In this document: piece by piece, positions 45,078 to 54,106 of the stretch | Layout: every line of letters begins with the position of its first letter | How positions within the stretch are numbered: position 1 is the stretch's first letter | NCBI RefSeq assembly: GCF_900100545.1 | Contig: NZ_FNDP01000005.1 | Location: 62,001-126,000 of the forward strand | Length of the DNA: 64,000 bases | Direction of reading: 5' to 3' | Source of the DNA: Pseudobutyrivibrio sp. 49 | GTDB lineage: Bacteria; Bacillota; Clostridia; Lachnospirales; Lachnospiraceae | Translations under genes and position numbers: made by a program | The notes under the pieces: model-generated | Told to the model about the DNA's origin: nothing | The model's input: the letters and a program-made list of their open reading frames with translations, nothing else | Database searches by the model: none

Positions 45078-46961
45078 CTAATTATCCCAGTTAATACCTT
45101 CTACAGCGACTCCCTCGAGGCTTTCTTCGGTATTTTCATCCTTCACTTCATCCCCAAATAAAGCTTCGAATTCTGATCGACTAATCTTTTCTTTCTCTAA
45201 TAATAGATTAGCACATTTGTGTAAGATAGGTTCATACTCTTTCAAAAGTTTCACAGCTTTTTCATAACATTCATCGATGATCATCTTAACCTCATCATCG
45301 ATGGCCTTAGCTGTTGCATCTGAGAATCCCTTAGTATGAGCCAAATCTCTTCCGATGAAGACTTCTTCCTCGTCATCACCATAATGAACCATACCAATAT
45401 TCTTAGAGAAACCAAACTTGGTAACCATGTTTCTGGCTGCCTGAGTAGCCTGCTTAATATCCTGAGATGCACCTGTGGTAACATCATCAAAAATAAGCTC
45501 TTCAGCAACTCTACCACCTAATGAAACCACAATATCCTGAAGCATTTTGCCCTTTGTATTGAACATTTCATCATTTTCATTGATAGGCATAGTGTAGCCT
45601 GCTGCGCTGGCACCTGTAGGAATGATAGAAACAGAATATACAGGACCTACATCAGGAAGCACATGGAATAAAATCGCATGTCCACTCTCGTGGTAGGCTG
45701 TAATCTTCTTTTCCTTATCAGAAACCACACGGCTCTTCTTTTCCTTACCAATACCAACCTTTACAAATGACTTCTTAATATCATCATTTGTGATGTATTG
45801 TCTGTCCTCACCTGCTGCAAGAATGGCTGCTTCATTAAGAAGATTCTCCAAATCTGCGCCTGTGAAGCCAACTGTAGTCTGAGCAATCTGTTTAAGATCA
45901 ACGTCATCGCCCAAACTCTTATTACTAGCATGTACTTTAAGTATTTCTTCGCGTCCCTGCACATCTGGACGTCCAACAAATACCTTTCTATCAAAACGTC
46001 CTGGACGCATGATAGCGTGATCCAAAATATCTACACGGTTTGTGGCTGCCATAACAATGATGCCTTCGTTTACACCAAAACCATCCATCTCTACAAGAAG
46101 CTGATTCAGTGTCTGCTCACGCTCATCATGACCGCCGCCCATACCTGTACCACGGCGTCTGGCAACAGCATCAATCTCATCGATAAAAACAATACATGGC
46201 GCATTCTGCTTTGCCTCTGCAAAAAGGTCACGCACACGTGATGCACCTACACCGACGAACATCTCCACAAAGTCCGAACCAGAAATTGAGAAGAAAGGTA
46301 CTCCTGCCTCACCAGCAATAGCTTTGGCAAGAAGTGTCTTACCTGTACCTGGAGGGCCTACAAGAATAACTCCCTTAGGGATACGTGCTCCAAGCTTTGT
46401 ATATTTCTTAGGATCCTTGAGGAAATCAACAAGCTCCTCAACCTCTTCCTTTTCTTCTTTAAGACCTGCAACGTCATTGAAACGTGTGTGGATGTCCTCT
46501 TTTGTAGACATCTTGGCACGGCTCTTGCCGAAGTTCATCATTCTGGCATTGGCACCACCGCCACCTGCCCCCTGCGCATTCATCATAATCATAAAGAGAA
46601 TGAATACTGCACCAAGAACAATGAGCATAGGTAAAAGCTCAGAAAGCCAACTATCATGAGGAATATCACTGAGATTGTAAGCAATATCTGCCTCAGTGAG
46701 CATATCCTGAAAATCATTTACATCAGACACATACAGTGTGACTGTATCGCCTGTGGTGAGCTTTATGGTAGCCGCACCTGTAGGAACTTCCTCATTCTGT
46801 GTAATACTAACAGATTTGACCTGTTCCCTTTTCATTGCACCTTTAAACTCCGCCATAGAATAGGTAGTAGTCTTGTTGCCCATGCTGCTGTAAAGAATAC
46901 CTAACACAACCACAACAAATAGGGCGTAGATAATCATTCCTGAAGCTCTGTTTTTCTTCAA
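45078..46961 (-). CDS. ftsH: ATP-dependent zinc metalloprotease FtsH
   Basis: FtsH, 627 residues, a membrane-bound AAA+ protease for misfolded membrane and regulatory proteins. Two N-terminal membrane helices (residues about 8-26 and 110-130), Walker [14 protein letters not shown] (near 200), Walker [19 protein letters not shown], and the zinc site HESGHAI (near 422) with a Ser in place of the more common Ala. It ends the tilS-hpt-ftsH cluster, 9 bases after hpt. Confidence 0.97.
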   Translation of the reverse strand: MKKNRASGMIIYALFVVVVLGILYSSMGNKTTTYSMAEFKGAMKREQVKSVSITQNEEVPTGAATIKLTTGDTVTLYVSDVNDFQDMLTEADIAYNLSDIPHDSWLSELLPMLIVLGAVFILFMIMMNAQGAGGGGANARMMNFGKSRAKMSTKEDIHTRFNDVAGLKEEKEEVEELVDFLKDPKKYTKLGARIPKGVILVGPPGTGKTLLAKAIAGEAGVPFFSISGSDFVEMFVGVGASRVRDLFAEAKQNAPCIVFIDEIDAVARRRGTGMGGGHDEREQTLNQLLVEMDGFGVNEGIIVMAATNRVDILDHAIMRPGRFDRKVFVGRPDVQGREEILKVHASNKSLGDDVDLKQIAQTTVGFTGADLENLLNEAAILAAGEDRQYITNDDIKKSFVKVGIGKEKKSRVVSDKEKKITAYHESGHAILFHVLPDVGPVYSVSIIPTGASAAGYTMPINENDEMFNTKGKMLQDIVVSLGGRVAEELIFDDVTTGASQDIKQATQAARNMVTKFGFSKNIGMVHYGDDEEEVFIGRDLAHTKGFSDATAKAIDDEVKMIIDECYEKAVKLLKEYEPILHKCANLLLEKEKISRSEFEALFGDEVKDENTEESLEGVAVEGINWDN

Positions 46962-46970
46962 AGTGTCCTC

Positions 46971-47495
46971 CTAGTCTAGCTCAACAATACCGATGTATGG
47001 AAGGTTACGATATTTCTGGTCATAATCAAGACCGTAGCCAACAACAAACTGATCTGGAATTGTAAAGCCTGTATAGTCAACATGAACATCAACTTCTCTG
47101 CGGTCAGGCTTATCAAGCATTGTAACCATACGAACTGACTTTGCGCCACGGTCCTTGAAAAGCTGACCGAGGTAGTTAAGTGTATTACCACTATCAATAA
47201 TATCCTCAACAATGATTACATTCTGACCTGTTGGATCTAAATCAAGGTCCTTCTTAATCTTAACTACTCCAGAAGATACTGTGCCACCATCATAGCTTGA
47301 TGTAGCCATAAAATCGATAATAACTGGCACTGTAATTCTCTTAGCAAGCTCACATGCGAAGAATGAAGCTCCCTTAAGGATGCAAACTAAAAATACTGTC
47401 TCACCCTCATAATCCTTACTAATCTGTGCTCCAAGCTCAGCAATACGTGCTGCTAATTCATCCTCTGGTAAAAGGACTCTGATGTTCTCACTCAT
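46971..47495 (-). CDS. hpt: hypoxanthine phosphoribosyltransferase
   Basis: A 174-residue purine salvage enzyme that makes IMP and GMP from bases and PRPP. The PRPP-binding motif is NVIIVEDIIDSGNTLNYL (near residue 97); LVCILKGASFFACELAKRI and VGYGLDYDQKYRNLPYIGIV are other family marks. The start is ATG 47495, eight bases after GGAGG; the TTG at 47501 is too close. It overlaps tilS and precedes ftsH, the order seen in B. subtilis. Confidence 0.95.
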   Translation of the reverse strand: MSENIRVLLPEDELAARIAELGAQISKDYEGETVFLVCILKGASFFACELAKRITVPVIIDFMATSSYDGGTVSSGVVKIKKDLDLDPTGQNVIIVEDIIDSGNTLNYLGQLFKDRGAKSVRMVTMLDKPDRREVDVHVDYTGFTIPDQFVVGYGLDYDQKYRNLPYIGIVELD

Positions 47496-48852
47496 TTCCA
47501 ATTCCTCCGTAAACTACCTCTAATACACGAGTGGTATTATTAGAGATTTTATAATATTCGCTGATTCGATAACCTACTACCCACATTACATGGCTACCAT
47601 CACACACAAGAATGATTTTGTCCCTCATATGCTTAGGTATTTTTTCATCCACAAAATAGTCCTGAATAGACTTATGATTTCCAGCGGAATCGATAGTAAG
47701 ATAATCCCCTTCAGCTCGGGTTCTTATTACAACATTATCCGATATTTTATCACAATCAAACCATTTAGTATAGGTTGACGTAGGGTATTTCATACCCGGC
47801 TCAAGGTCGAATTCACGGTAGGAAATGGTACCTTTTGGCTCATCATCTTCCTCCTCGTCAATCACATATAAATGCTCGTAGGAAATGATGAGAGTCTTCT
47901 TATATGGAAGCTGTACCTGTCGCTCTCCCTCCTCCTGTAGGAGCCCTAAAATACTTTCAATATGAACTGCACTTACATCCTTCTGATTTGGCATAAAACC
48001 ACTAAGATACTCTTTTAAGGCCTGACTGGCGATAACTCGTGGAGCAGTGATAAAAGCTCGCTTTCTCAGCTTATCTCCCTCATCCTTGGCAATAGCCAAA
48101 AGCCCTTTCGCCTCAAGTGAGATATAATCTGCAACTTCCATCAATCTGTTAGTCATATCGGTAATATGCTCTAGTGCCTTAGGATTTATTTCTGAAAGTT
48201 CTGGTAAAATATTGTGTCTTATCCTGTTCCTGTCATAGCAGACCTCTGAATTGGTTTCATCCACGCAATAGGCAATCTCATTATCCTGAATAAATTCCAA
48301 TATTTCTGCCTTGGGAATCTCCAATAAAGGACGTATAATTCTTCCTCTGGTTGGGGCTATTCCACACATTCCATCCAAGCCTGTACCTCTTGCCATATGG
48401 AAAAGAACCGTCTCTGCGTTATCGTCCGCATTGTGGGCTATCGCAATCTTTACTGTCTCCTCATCACTATCACCTTCCAGTTCCTTTGCGTAGGCCTCAA
48501 AGGCCTCATATCGTGCCATTCTGGCCTCTTCTTCAGTAGACCTGCCTGATTCTGCCACCATTGCAGGAATATCCACTCTAACGACCTTTAACGGCACCTC
48601 AAAGTCCCTGCAAAGACTCTCCACATATGCCTGATCTTCATCAGCATCCCCTTCCCTTATGCAGTGATTTACATGAAGGGCATGAATATCAAGACCATAC
48701 TCCTCTTTCAATGCAAGGAGCACAAAAAAAAGGCATACAGAATCAGGTCCTCCGGATAAACCCAAGACCACCCTGTCGCCTTTGTTTAACATATTATTTT
48801 TTTGAATATATTCTCTAATCTTCTTTTTGTCTAAAAATGATCCAATTGTCAT
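47488..48852 (-). CDS. tilS: tRNA(Ile)-lysidine synthase
   Basis: TilS, 454 residues, adds lysine to C34 of tRNA-Ile so that it reads AUA. The ATP pyrophosphatase loop is LGLSGGPDSVCLFFVLL (near residue 30); HNADDNAETVLFHMARGTGL (near 140) and RNRIRHNILPEL (near 210) are typical. It overlaps divIC by 38 bases. No strong ribosome-binding site lies before ATG 48852, so it may be translated by coupling. Confidence 0.95.
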   Translation of the reverse strand: MTIGSFLDKKKIREYIQKNNMLNKGDRVVLGLSGGPDSVCLFFVLLALKEEYGLDIHALHVNHCIREGDADEDQAYVESLCRDFEVPLKVVRVDIPAMVAESGRSTEEEARMARYEAFEAYAKELEGDSDEETVKIAIAHNADDNAETVLFHMARGTGLDGMCGIAPTRGRIIRPLLEIPKAEILEFIQDNEIAYCVDETNSEVCYDRNRIRHNILPELSEINPKALEHITDMTNRLMEVADYISLEAKGLLAIAKDEGDKLRKRAFITAPRVIASQALKEYLSGFMPNQKDVSAVHIESILGLLQEEGERQVQLPYKKTLIISYEHLYVIDEEEDDEPKGTISYREFDLEPGMKYPTSTYTKWFDCDKISDNVVIRTRAEGDYLTIDSAGNHKSIQDYFVDEKIPKHMRDKIILVCDGSHVMWVVGYRISEYYKISNNTTRVLEVVYGGIGNE

Positions 48853-49129
48853 GTGTCAATCCAAGCTTCTGTGAAGCCTCATTTTCTATGTATTCGTCAC
48901 TACCGACGTATTCTTCCTGTTCTTTTAACTGCTTACTCTTTTCTTCTGCTGCATCAAGCTGAGTCTGTAAAGTCTCCTCCTTCTTCTTGAGCTCCTCATT
49001 CTTATCGTAGAGGCGCACAATCTGGACAGTCATTACGCCTATCATGAAAAGCATAATAACCGCTACATATATTCTACCTGTGGAGGTTTTCTTTCGTCTT
49101 CTAACCTGTTTTCTTTTTTTCTTTGCCAT
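48815..49129 (-). CDS. divIC: septum formation initiator, DivIC/FtsB family
   Basis: A 104-residue division protein: basic N-terminus (AKKKRKQVRRRKKTSTGRIY), one membrane helix (VAVIMLFMIGVMTVQIV) and an extracytoplasmic coiled coil (KNEELKKKEETLQTQLDAAE). It acts with FtsL and DivIB in the divisome. It directly follows rqcP without yabP/yabQ between them, as expected in non-sporulating relatives. Confidence 0.9.
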   Translation of the reverse strand: MAKKKRKQVRRRKKTSTGRIYVAVIMLFMIGVMTVQIVRLYDKNEELKKKEETLQTQLDAAEEKSKQLKEQEEYVGSDEYIENEASQKLGLTHDNWIIFRQKED

Positions 49130-49131
49130 AA

Positions 49132-49371
49132 TTATAAATATTTAAAGAGATCTGCAGCTGCATCCTTCTTTGTAGTGTCCTGAATATCAAGGACCTCAAC
49201 TTTCACATTTTTATTACCAAATGCTATTTCTATTATATCACCAACTTTAACGTCGGTGGAAGCTTTCGCAATTTTTCCATTAATTTGTACACGACCGCTG
49301 TCACAAGCTTCATTAGCAACAGTTCTACGTTTTATCAATCTACTTACTTTTAAATACTTATCTAGTCTCAT
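49132..49371 (-). CDS. rqcP: S4-domain RNA-binding protein RqcP
   Basis: A 79-residue S4 protein (MRLDKYLKVSRLIKRRTVAN, SGRVQINGKIAKASTDVKVG). In B. subtilis the homologue YabO/RqcP works with RqcH and the 50S subunit in alanine-tailing ribosome quality control. Context rqcP-divIC-tilS-hpt-ftsH is conserved. It is two bases upstream of divIC. A symmetric hairpin lies in its leader. Confidence 0.92.
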   Translation of the reverse strand: MRLDKYLKVSRLIKRRTVANEACDSGRVQINGKIAKASTDVKVGDIIEIAFGNKNVKVEVLDIQDTTKKDAAADLFKYL

Positions 49372-49395
49372 AGCGTACCTCTTATCTCAACATAA

Positions 49396-49422
49396 GCTAG
49401 TAGGCTTGTAGCCGTAACTAGC
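49396..49422 (-). promoter_or_regulatory. hairpin in the rqcP leader
   Basis: GCTAGT-A-GGCT, three-base loop, AGCC-GTA-ACTAGC. It lies between the HU terminator and rqcP. AAGCCTAC is repeated on both sides. A structural leader element or remnant of a promoter region; not identified. Confidence 0.35.
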
Positions 49423-49430
49423 GTAGGCTT

Positions 49431-49460
49431 AAAAAAAGGGTTCGGCATTGCCGAACCCTA
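49431..49460 (-). terminator. terminator of the HU gene
   Basis: Minus strand AGGGTTCGGC-AAT-GCCGAACCCT followed by TTTTTT: a very stable hairpin, 18 bases after the HU stop. Confidence 0.9.
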
Positions 49461-49477
49461 GTCGATTCTAAAAGTTA

Positions 49478-49750
49478 TTAGTTGATAGAATCCTTAAGAG
49501 CCTTACCAGCCTTAAACTTAGGAGCCTTAGATGCAGGAATCTTCATCTCAGCGCCTGTCTGTGGATTTCTACCTGTACGAGCTGCTCTCTTAGAAACTTC
49601 GAATGTACCGAAGCCAACAAGCTGAATCTTCTCCCCCTTCTTAAGCTCTTCAGCTACAACCTCTGTGAAAGCCTTTACAGAAGCCTCAGCATCCTTCTTT
49701 GAAATGTTAGCCTTGCTAGCGATAGCTGCTACTAATTCTGTCTTGTTCAT
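49478..49750 (-). CDS. HU-type nucleoid protein
   Basis: HU, 90 residues: MNKTELVAAIASKANISKKD start, GFGTFEVSKRAARTGRNPQT arm region and ASKAPKFKAGKALKDSIN end. It binds and bends DNA as a dimer. It has its own consensus promoter and strong terminator, so it is highly and separately expressed although adjacent to rqcP. Confidence 0.95.
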   Translation of the reverse strand: MNKTELVAAIASKANISKKDAEASVKAFTEVVAEELKKGEKIQLVGFGTFEVSKRAARTGRNPQTGAEMKIPASKAPKFKAGKALKDSIN

Positions 49751-49817
49751 TACTTATTCCTCCTCGAGAATTGTTATTTTTATTTTAGGACCAAAATCCT
49801 TAATAACTACAATATCC

Positions 49818-49846
49818 TTTATAATTGTTTTATATAACAGTGTCAA
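49818..49846 (-). promoter_or_regulatory. promoter of the HU gene
   Basis: Minus strand TTGACA (49841-49846), 17 bp, TATAAA (49818-49823), about 68 bases before the HU start. Confidence 0.8.
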
Positions 49847-49979
49847 CACAAAAACCCCAAAAAATCCCGATTTTATAAGGGTTTTATGAAATATTACAAA
49901 TTTCTAACGTGATTTTTAACTATAATTACCATTTACAAACCCTTGATTTTCTAGGAAGTTCACAACTTTTTCACACAAT

Positions 49980-51218
49980 CTAGTTCATTAAGTTGCTTAT
50001 AAGGTCGGAAATCGTTGATAAATAGTCAACTTCGTAGTCATAATCATCCTTAATTGCGCTGCCTGCAGTCTCCTCTTCATGGCCGTTTGAAACAGTTTCG
50101 TCAATTATTTCTTCAGCCTGTTCAGAAGCCTCACTTGTTGACTCCGAAGAGGTAACTCCACTATCATTTTCAGCCTCCATTGCCAAGGTAATCTCAGCAG
50201 ATTCTGAATTAACTACAAGGGTCTTTTTCCAGGCTTTATAGCCAGAGCATTTTACCACCAACTTGTGGGTGCCGTATTGTACATATTGAGGCTCGTTTGT
50301 GTCCACAATCTTTCCATCTATATATACATAGGTTTCTGGTACCGTCACCAGGAACGTCATCAGACAGTAGGATGGACCGTCTCCTTTCATGGAATCCAAA
50401 TCCACCATGATATTTTCGCCACGATTAACTGTTATTTCCTGAGAACCGCCCCAGCCGTTATTGGCCACAGTCACCAGATAAGTGCCTTCAGGCACCTCAA
50501 TTGTCTCATTTCCATTTACCATTGAAACAATCTTATTTCCTATAAAAATTAGACTACCATCAAAAACAGCTGTATTTACAAGGCTGAGATATCCATGCCC
50601 AGTAGTGATAGCAATAGATATTACCTCCTTGTCCTTTCCTATGACAGTTATTGCATCATCCTTACCTATATTCTCTATAAGAATCTTTTCACTGTCAGAA
50701 TATGCTTTGGTCTTCTCTGTAAGCTTATAATTCTTACCATCGATAGCTATTAAATTGTGGGACATATCGATATTATATTTTTTAATATCCTCATACATCC
50801 ATACATCTGCTGATTTCTGCACCAGACTTAGTGCTCCTGAAGACGGCAGAAAATCACCTATAGAAACTACGGAACCGGTAGTAAACTCGGCCCAGGTGTC
50901 TGTACTGCCATATTGATTTAAGAATTTCGTGGTCATGTTGTAATTGTAGCGTAGCTGCTGGTCAGATTCGATAGAATAAAGGGCTATAGTCTCATCTGTC
51001 ATATCCAGACTTTCAACTATGTAAAGCTCCGGGTTCTCAGCCTCAGCCTGCTCCTGCTGGTCCTCCACCTCTTCAGTCTCATTACCATTCTGAAGAGCCG
51101 AACCAGTATAGTTAGTAACAGTGGCATTGTTACGATATCCACATCCCAGCAATGCCCCTGCACAAATAACTGATAATACTATTAAATTAGACCATTTTTT
51201 CGTAAAAATCCCTCTCAT
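49980..51218 (-). CDS. PEGA-domain lipoprotein
   Basis: A 412-residue lipoprotein (signal LIVLSVICAGALLGC). Two PEGA repeats are visible: VPEGTYLVTVANNGWGGSQE near residue 240 and VYIDGKIVDTNEPQYVQYGT with KLVVKCSGYKAWKKTLVV near 310. PEGA domains are beta-sandwiches common in surface proteins of Firmicutes and of unknown ligand. The C-terminus is low-complexity Ser/Glu. It has no good ribosome-binding site and lies 4 bases after the cca gene, so it is probably coupled to it. Confidence 0.78.
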   Translation of the reverse strand: MRGIFTKKWSNLIVLSVICAGALLGCGYRNNATVTNYTGSALQNGNETEEVEDQQEQAEAENPELYIVESLDMTDETIALYSIESDQQLRYNYNMTTKFLNQYGSTDTWAEFTTGSVVSIGDFLPSSGALSLVQKSADVWMYEDIKKYNIDMSHNLIAIDGKNYKLTEKTKAYSDSEKILIENIGKDDAITVIGKDKEVISIAITTGHGYLSLVNTAVFDGSLIFIGNKIVSMVNGNETIEVPEGTYLVTVANNGWGGSQEITVNRGENIMVDLDSMKGDGPSYCLMTFLVTVPETYVYIDGKIVDTNEPQYVQYGTHKLVVKCSGYKAWKKTLVVNSESAEITLAMEAENDSGVTSSESTSEASEQAEEIIDETVSNGHEEETAGSAIKDDYDYEVDYLSTISDLISNLMN

Positions 51219-51222
51219 GGGA

Positions 51223-52548
51223 TTATTTTATCATACTTTTAGCCATATTTAACAGAGTTTCCCTCTGATTCAATTCAGGATTTTCCACAACCGAGTCAAA
51301 AATAGTGGATAATACCTCTCCTATTCTTTGTCCCTGTGGAACTCCCATGGCAATTAAATCCTTGCCATTTATCTGCAAATCCTTGATTCGAAGGCAATCG
51401 CCTGCTGCAACCACCTCATTAAAAACTCTTTCAAGCTCATCTATATATTCAAGCTTCTCTTTACGATGATATGCGCTCTGAGCCAGTGTATCTGCTCTTT
51501 TAACCGCCAATAGGTCCTGGAAATTCTCCTGTCCCACGCGAATAATCATTCGACGAACATTGCGGTGATTAATCTCCGGTCTGTCATCATGATTCTTTAC
51601 AAGATTGCATACCTTATCAGTAGTGTCATTATCAAATTTCAGGCGACGCAATACTGTACGAGCCATATCAGCACCCTTTACAGGATGGGTCTTGAAATGA
51701 TTCTGACCATTTTCATCTGTAGTCTTGCAAACTGGCTTAGCAACATCATGAAGCATCATTGTAAGGCGAATAACCTTGTCCTCTGGAGCAAGTCCCATAG
51801 ACACAATAGTATGCTCTCCTACTGAGTACATATGATGCTTGTTTACCTGGTCGCATTCCATCATGGCATCGAACTCTGGGAAGAATATCTTTGTAAGACC
51901 TGTAGCATATACATCCCTGATACGTTCTGGGTGAGCAGAAGTAACCAGCTTTACCATCTCCACCTGAATACGCTCTGCGCTGATTTTTTCCAGGGTAGGC
52001 GCAAGAGTCTTGATTGCCTCATAAGTGTCCTGCTCAATTTCAAAACCAAGCTGGGCTGAGAAGCGAAGAGCACGCAACATACGAAGGGCATCCTCTGTAA
52101 AGCGCTCGATCGGATTACCAACAGCCCTTATGATGCCAGCCTCCAAATCTGCTTTTCCACCAAACAAATCCACTAGACCATTTGTATCGTTATATGCCAT
52201 GGCGTTGATGGTGAAATCGCGGCGCTTCAAATCCTCCTCAAGAGAAGCTGTGAAGGTAACCTCCTTAGGATGACGACCATCCTCGTACTTACCATCTACA
52301 CGGTAAGTAGTAACCTCGTAGCCAATGCCATGCATCAAAACAGTAACCGTGCCATGCTCAATGCCTGTATCAAAAGTGCGCTCAAACAAAGCCTTCACCT
52401 GTTCTGGCAAGGCCGATGTGGTAATGTCCCAATCGTGAGGATTTTTCCCTAGAATGCAGTCACGGACACAGCCGCCTACTGCATAGGCTTCGTGTCCGTT
52501 AGATTCTAATACATTTATTATGTTTTGAACGTCTGCTGGTAAATTCAT
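51223..52548 (-). CDS. cca: CCA tRNA nucleotidyltransferase
   Basis: A 441-residue class II nucleotidyltransferase. The head motif is AVGGCVRDCILGKNPHDWDI with the metal-binding DxD in DWDITT; RRDFTINAMAYN and RIQVEMVKLVTSAHPERI follow. A C-terminal HD domain contains MLHDVAKPVCKT and NHDDRPEINHRNVRR. It adds or repairs the CCA end of tRNAs, and the HD domain may act as phosphohydrolase. It starts one base after proS ends. Confidence 0.93.
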   Translation of the reverse strand: MNLPADVQNIINVLESNGHEAYAVGGCVRDCILGKNPHDWDITTSALPEQVKALFERTFDTGIEHGTVTVLMHGIGYEVTTYRVDGKYEDGRHPKEVTFTASLEEDLKRRDFTINAMAYNDTNGLVDLFGGKADLEAGIIRAVGNPIERFTEDALRMLRALRFSAQLGFEIEQDTYEAIKTLAPTLEKISAERIQVEMVKLVTSAHPERIRDVYATGLTKIFFPEFDAMMECDQVNKHHMYSVGEHTIVSMGLAPEDKVIRLTMMLHDVAKPVCKTTDENGQNHFKTHPVKGADMARTVLRRLKFDNDTTDKVCNLVKNHDDRPEINHRNVRRMIIRVGQENFQDLLAVKRADTLAQSAYHRKEKLEYIDELERVFNEVVAAGDCLRIKDLQINGKDLIAMGVPQGQRIGEVLSTIFDSVVENPELNQRETLLNMAKSMIK

Positions 52549-52549
52549 A

Positions 52550-53989
52550 TTAATAAGCTTTACCCCAATATACTAATTTCTTAGCTGGCTTGCCGCAGCA
52601 TGCACATACATCAGAAATATGCTCCTGATCATTGAATGGCATACAACGTGAAGTAACAGCTAAATCTTCTTTAATCTTGTTCTCACAAGCTTCATCCTCG
52701 CACCACATAGCACGAATGAAACCTGGCTTGTTATTTGCAATCTCTGTAAACTCTGCATAGTTGTGAGCATCCCAGATGTGGCTGTCGCGGTGAGCCTTTG
52801 CTCTCTCAAACATATCCTTCTGGATTGTCTCAAGAAGCTCTGCAACCTTTGCCTCTACCTGATCAAGTGGGCACTCAATCTTCTCGCGTGTATCACGACG
52901 AACAAGTACACACTTACCTGCCTCGATATCCTTTGGTCCGAGCTCTACACGAACAGGGATACCACGCATCTCTGCCTCGTTGAACTTCCAACCTGGTGAC
53001 TTATCTGAATCATCAAGCTTAGCACGCATAGTCTTGCCAAGGCGCTCTGTAACCTCTGCTGCCTTCTCAAGTACCCCTTCCTTCTTCTGCCGAATAGGAA
53101 TAACGATAACCTGTGTAGGTGCGATACGTGGTGGAAGAACAAGTCCTGAATCATCACCATGTACCATAATGATAGCACCGATAAGACGTGTTGTCATACC
53201 CCAAGATGTCTGATGTACATACTGAAGCTGATTATTCTTATCTGAGTACTGAATACCAAATGGCTTTGAGAAGTTCTGGCCAAAGTTGTGTGAAGTACCA
53301 GACTGTAAAGCCTTTCCATCGTGCATAAGTGCCTCGATTGTATATGTAGCCTCTGCTCCTGCGAACTTCTCCTTCTCAGTCTTCTGTCCGCGAACTACAG
53401 GCATAGCGAGAACTTCCTCGCAGAAGTCTGCGTAAAGATTAAGCATCTGAACTGTACGCTCCTCTGCCTCCTCTGCTGTAGCGTGAGCTGTGTGGCCCTC
53501 CTGCCATAAGAACTCTCTAGAACGAAGGAATGGACGTGTCTCCTTCTCCCAACGAACTACTGAGCACCACTGATTGTAAACCTTTGGTAAATCTCTGTGA
53601 GAGTGAATAATATCCTTATAGAAATCACAGAAAAGAGTCTCTGAAGTAGGACGAACGCAAAGACGTTCCTGAAGCGGGTTAAGACCACCGTGTGTAACCC
53701 AAGCTACTTCTGGTGCAAATCCCTCTACATGGTCCTTCTCAACCTGAAGAAGACTCTCCGGGATGAACATAGGCATGTAAACGTTCTGTACGCCTGTCTC
53801 CTTGAATCTTCTATCTAACTCGTGCTGGATGTTTTCCCAAATAGCATACCCATCGGGCTTGATAATCATGCATCCCTTTACTGATGAATATGCAATCAAA
53901 TCAGCCTTAACAACTACATCGGTATACCACTGAGCGAAATCCTCTGACATAGAGGTAATCGCTTCTACCAGCTTTTTTTCCTGTGCCAT
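52550..53989 (-). CDS. proS: prolyl-tRNA synthetase, archaeal/eukaryotic-type short form
   Basis: A 479-residue ProRS of the short class without an internal editing domain. Class II motif 2 is in [19 protein letters not shown] and [19 protein letters not shown]; motif 3 is [17 protein letters not shown]. The C-terminal extension has a Cys set ([15 protein letters not shown]) and ends in Tyr, as in archaeal-type enzymes. It charges tRNA-Pro. Editing of misacylated tRNA would fall to the separate YbaK protein encoded at 1751-2227. Confidence 0.95.
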   Translation of the reverse strand: MAQEKKLVEAITSMSEDFAQWYTDVVVKADLIAYSSVKGCMIIKPDGYAIWENIQHELDRRFKETGVQNVYMPMFIPESLLQVEKDHVEGFAPEVAWVTHGGLNPLQERLCVRPTSETLFCDFYKDIIHSHRDLPKVYNQWCSVVRWEKETRPFLRSREFLWQEGHTAHATAEEAEERTVQMLNLYADFCEEVLAMPVVRGQKTEKEKFAGAEATYTIEALMHDGKALQSGTSHNFGQNFSKPFGIQYSDKNNQLQYVHQTSWGMTTRLIGAIIMVHGDDSGLVLPPRIAPTQVIVIPIRQKKEGVLEKAAEVTERLGKTMRAKLDDSDKSPGWKFNEAEMRGIPVRVELGPKDIEAGKCVLVRRDTREKIECPLDQVEAKVAELLETIQKDMFERAKAHRDSHIWDAHNYAEFTEIANNKPGFIRAMWCEDEACENKIKEDLAVTSRCMPFNDQEHISDVCACCGKPAKKLVYWGKAY

Positions 53990-54048
53990 TTTTTTCTCCT
54001 TTTCTTATTATAAAAATCTAGTTAAGCCCTATTATTCTAATACAAAAT

Positions 54049-54086
54049 AAAAAGCAAGTCCACCCCTTAGATGAGATGGACCTGCA
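54049..54086 (-). terminator. terminator of the EAL-protein gene
   Basis: Minus strand GCAGGTCCA with TGGACTTGC around an internal loop, then TTTTTATTTT. It lies 21 bases after the stop at 54107. Confidence 0.75.
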
Positions 54087-54106
54087 CCAAATTTTTCAAA
54101 AAAATT

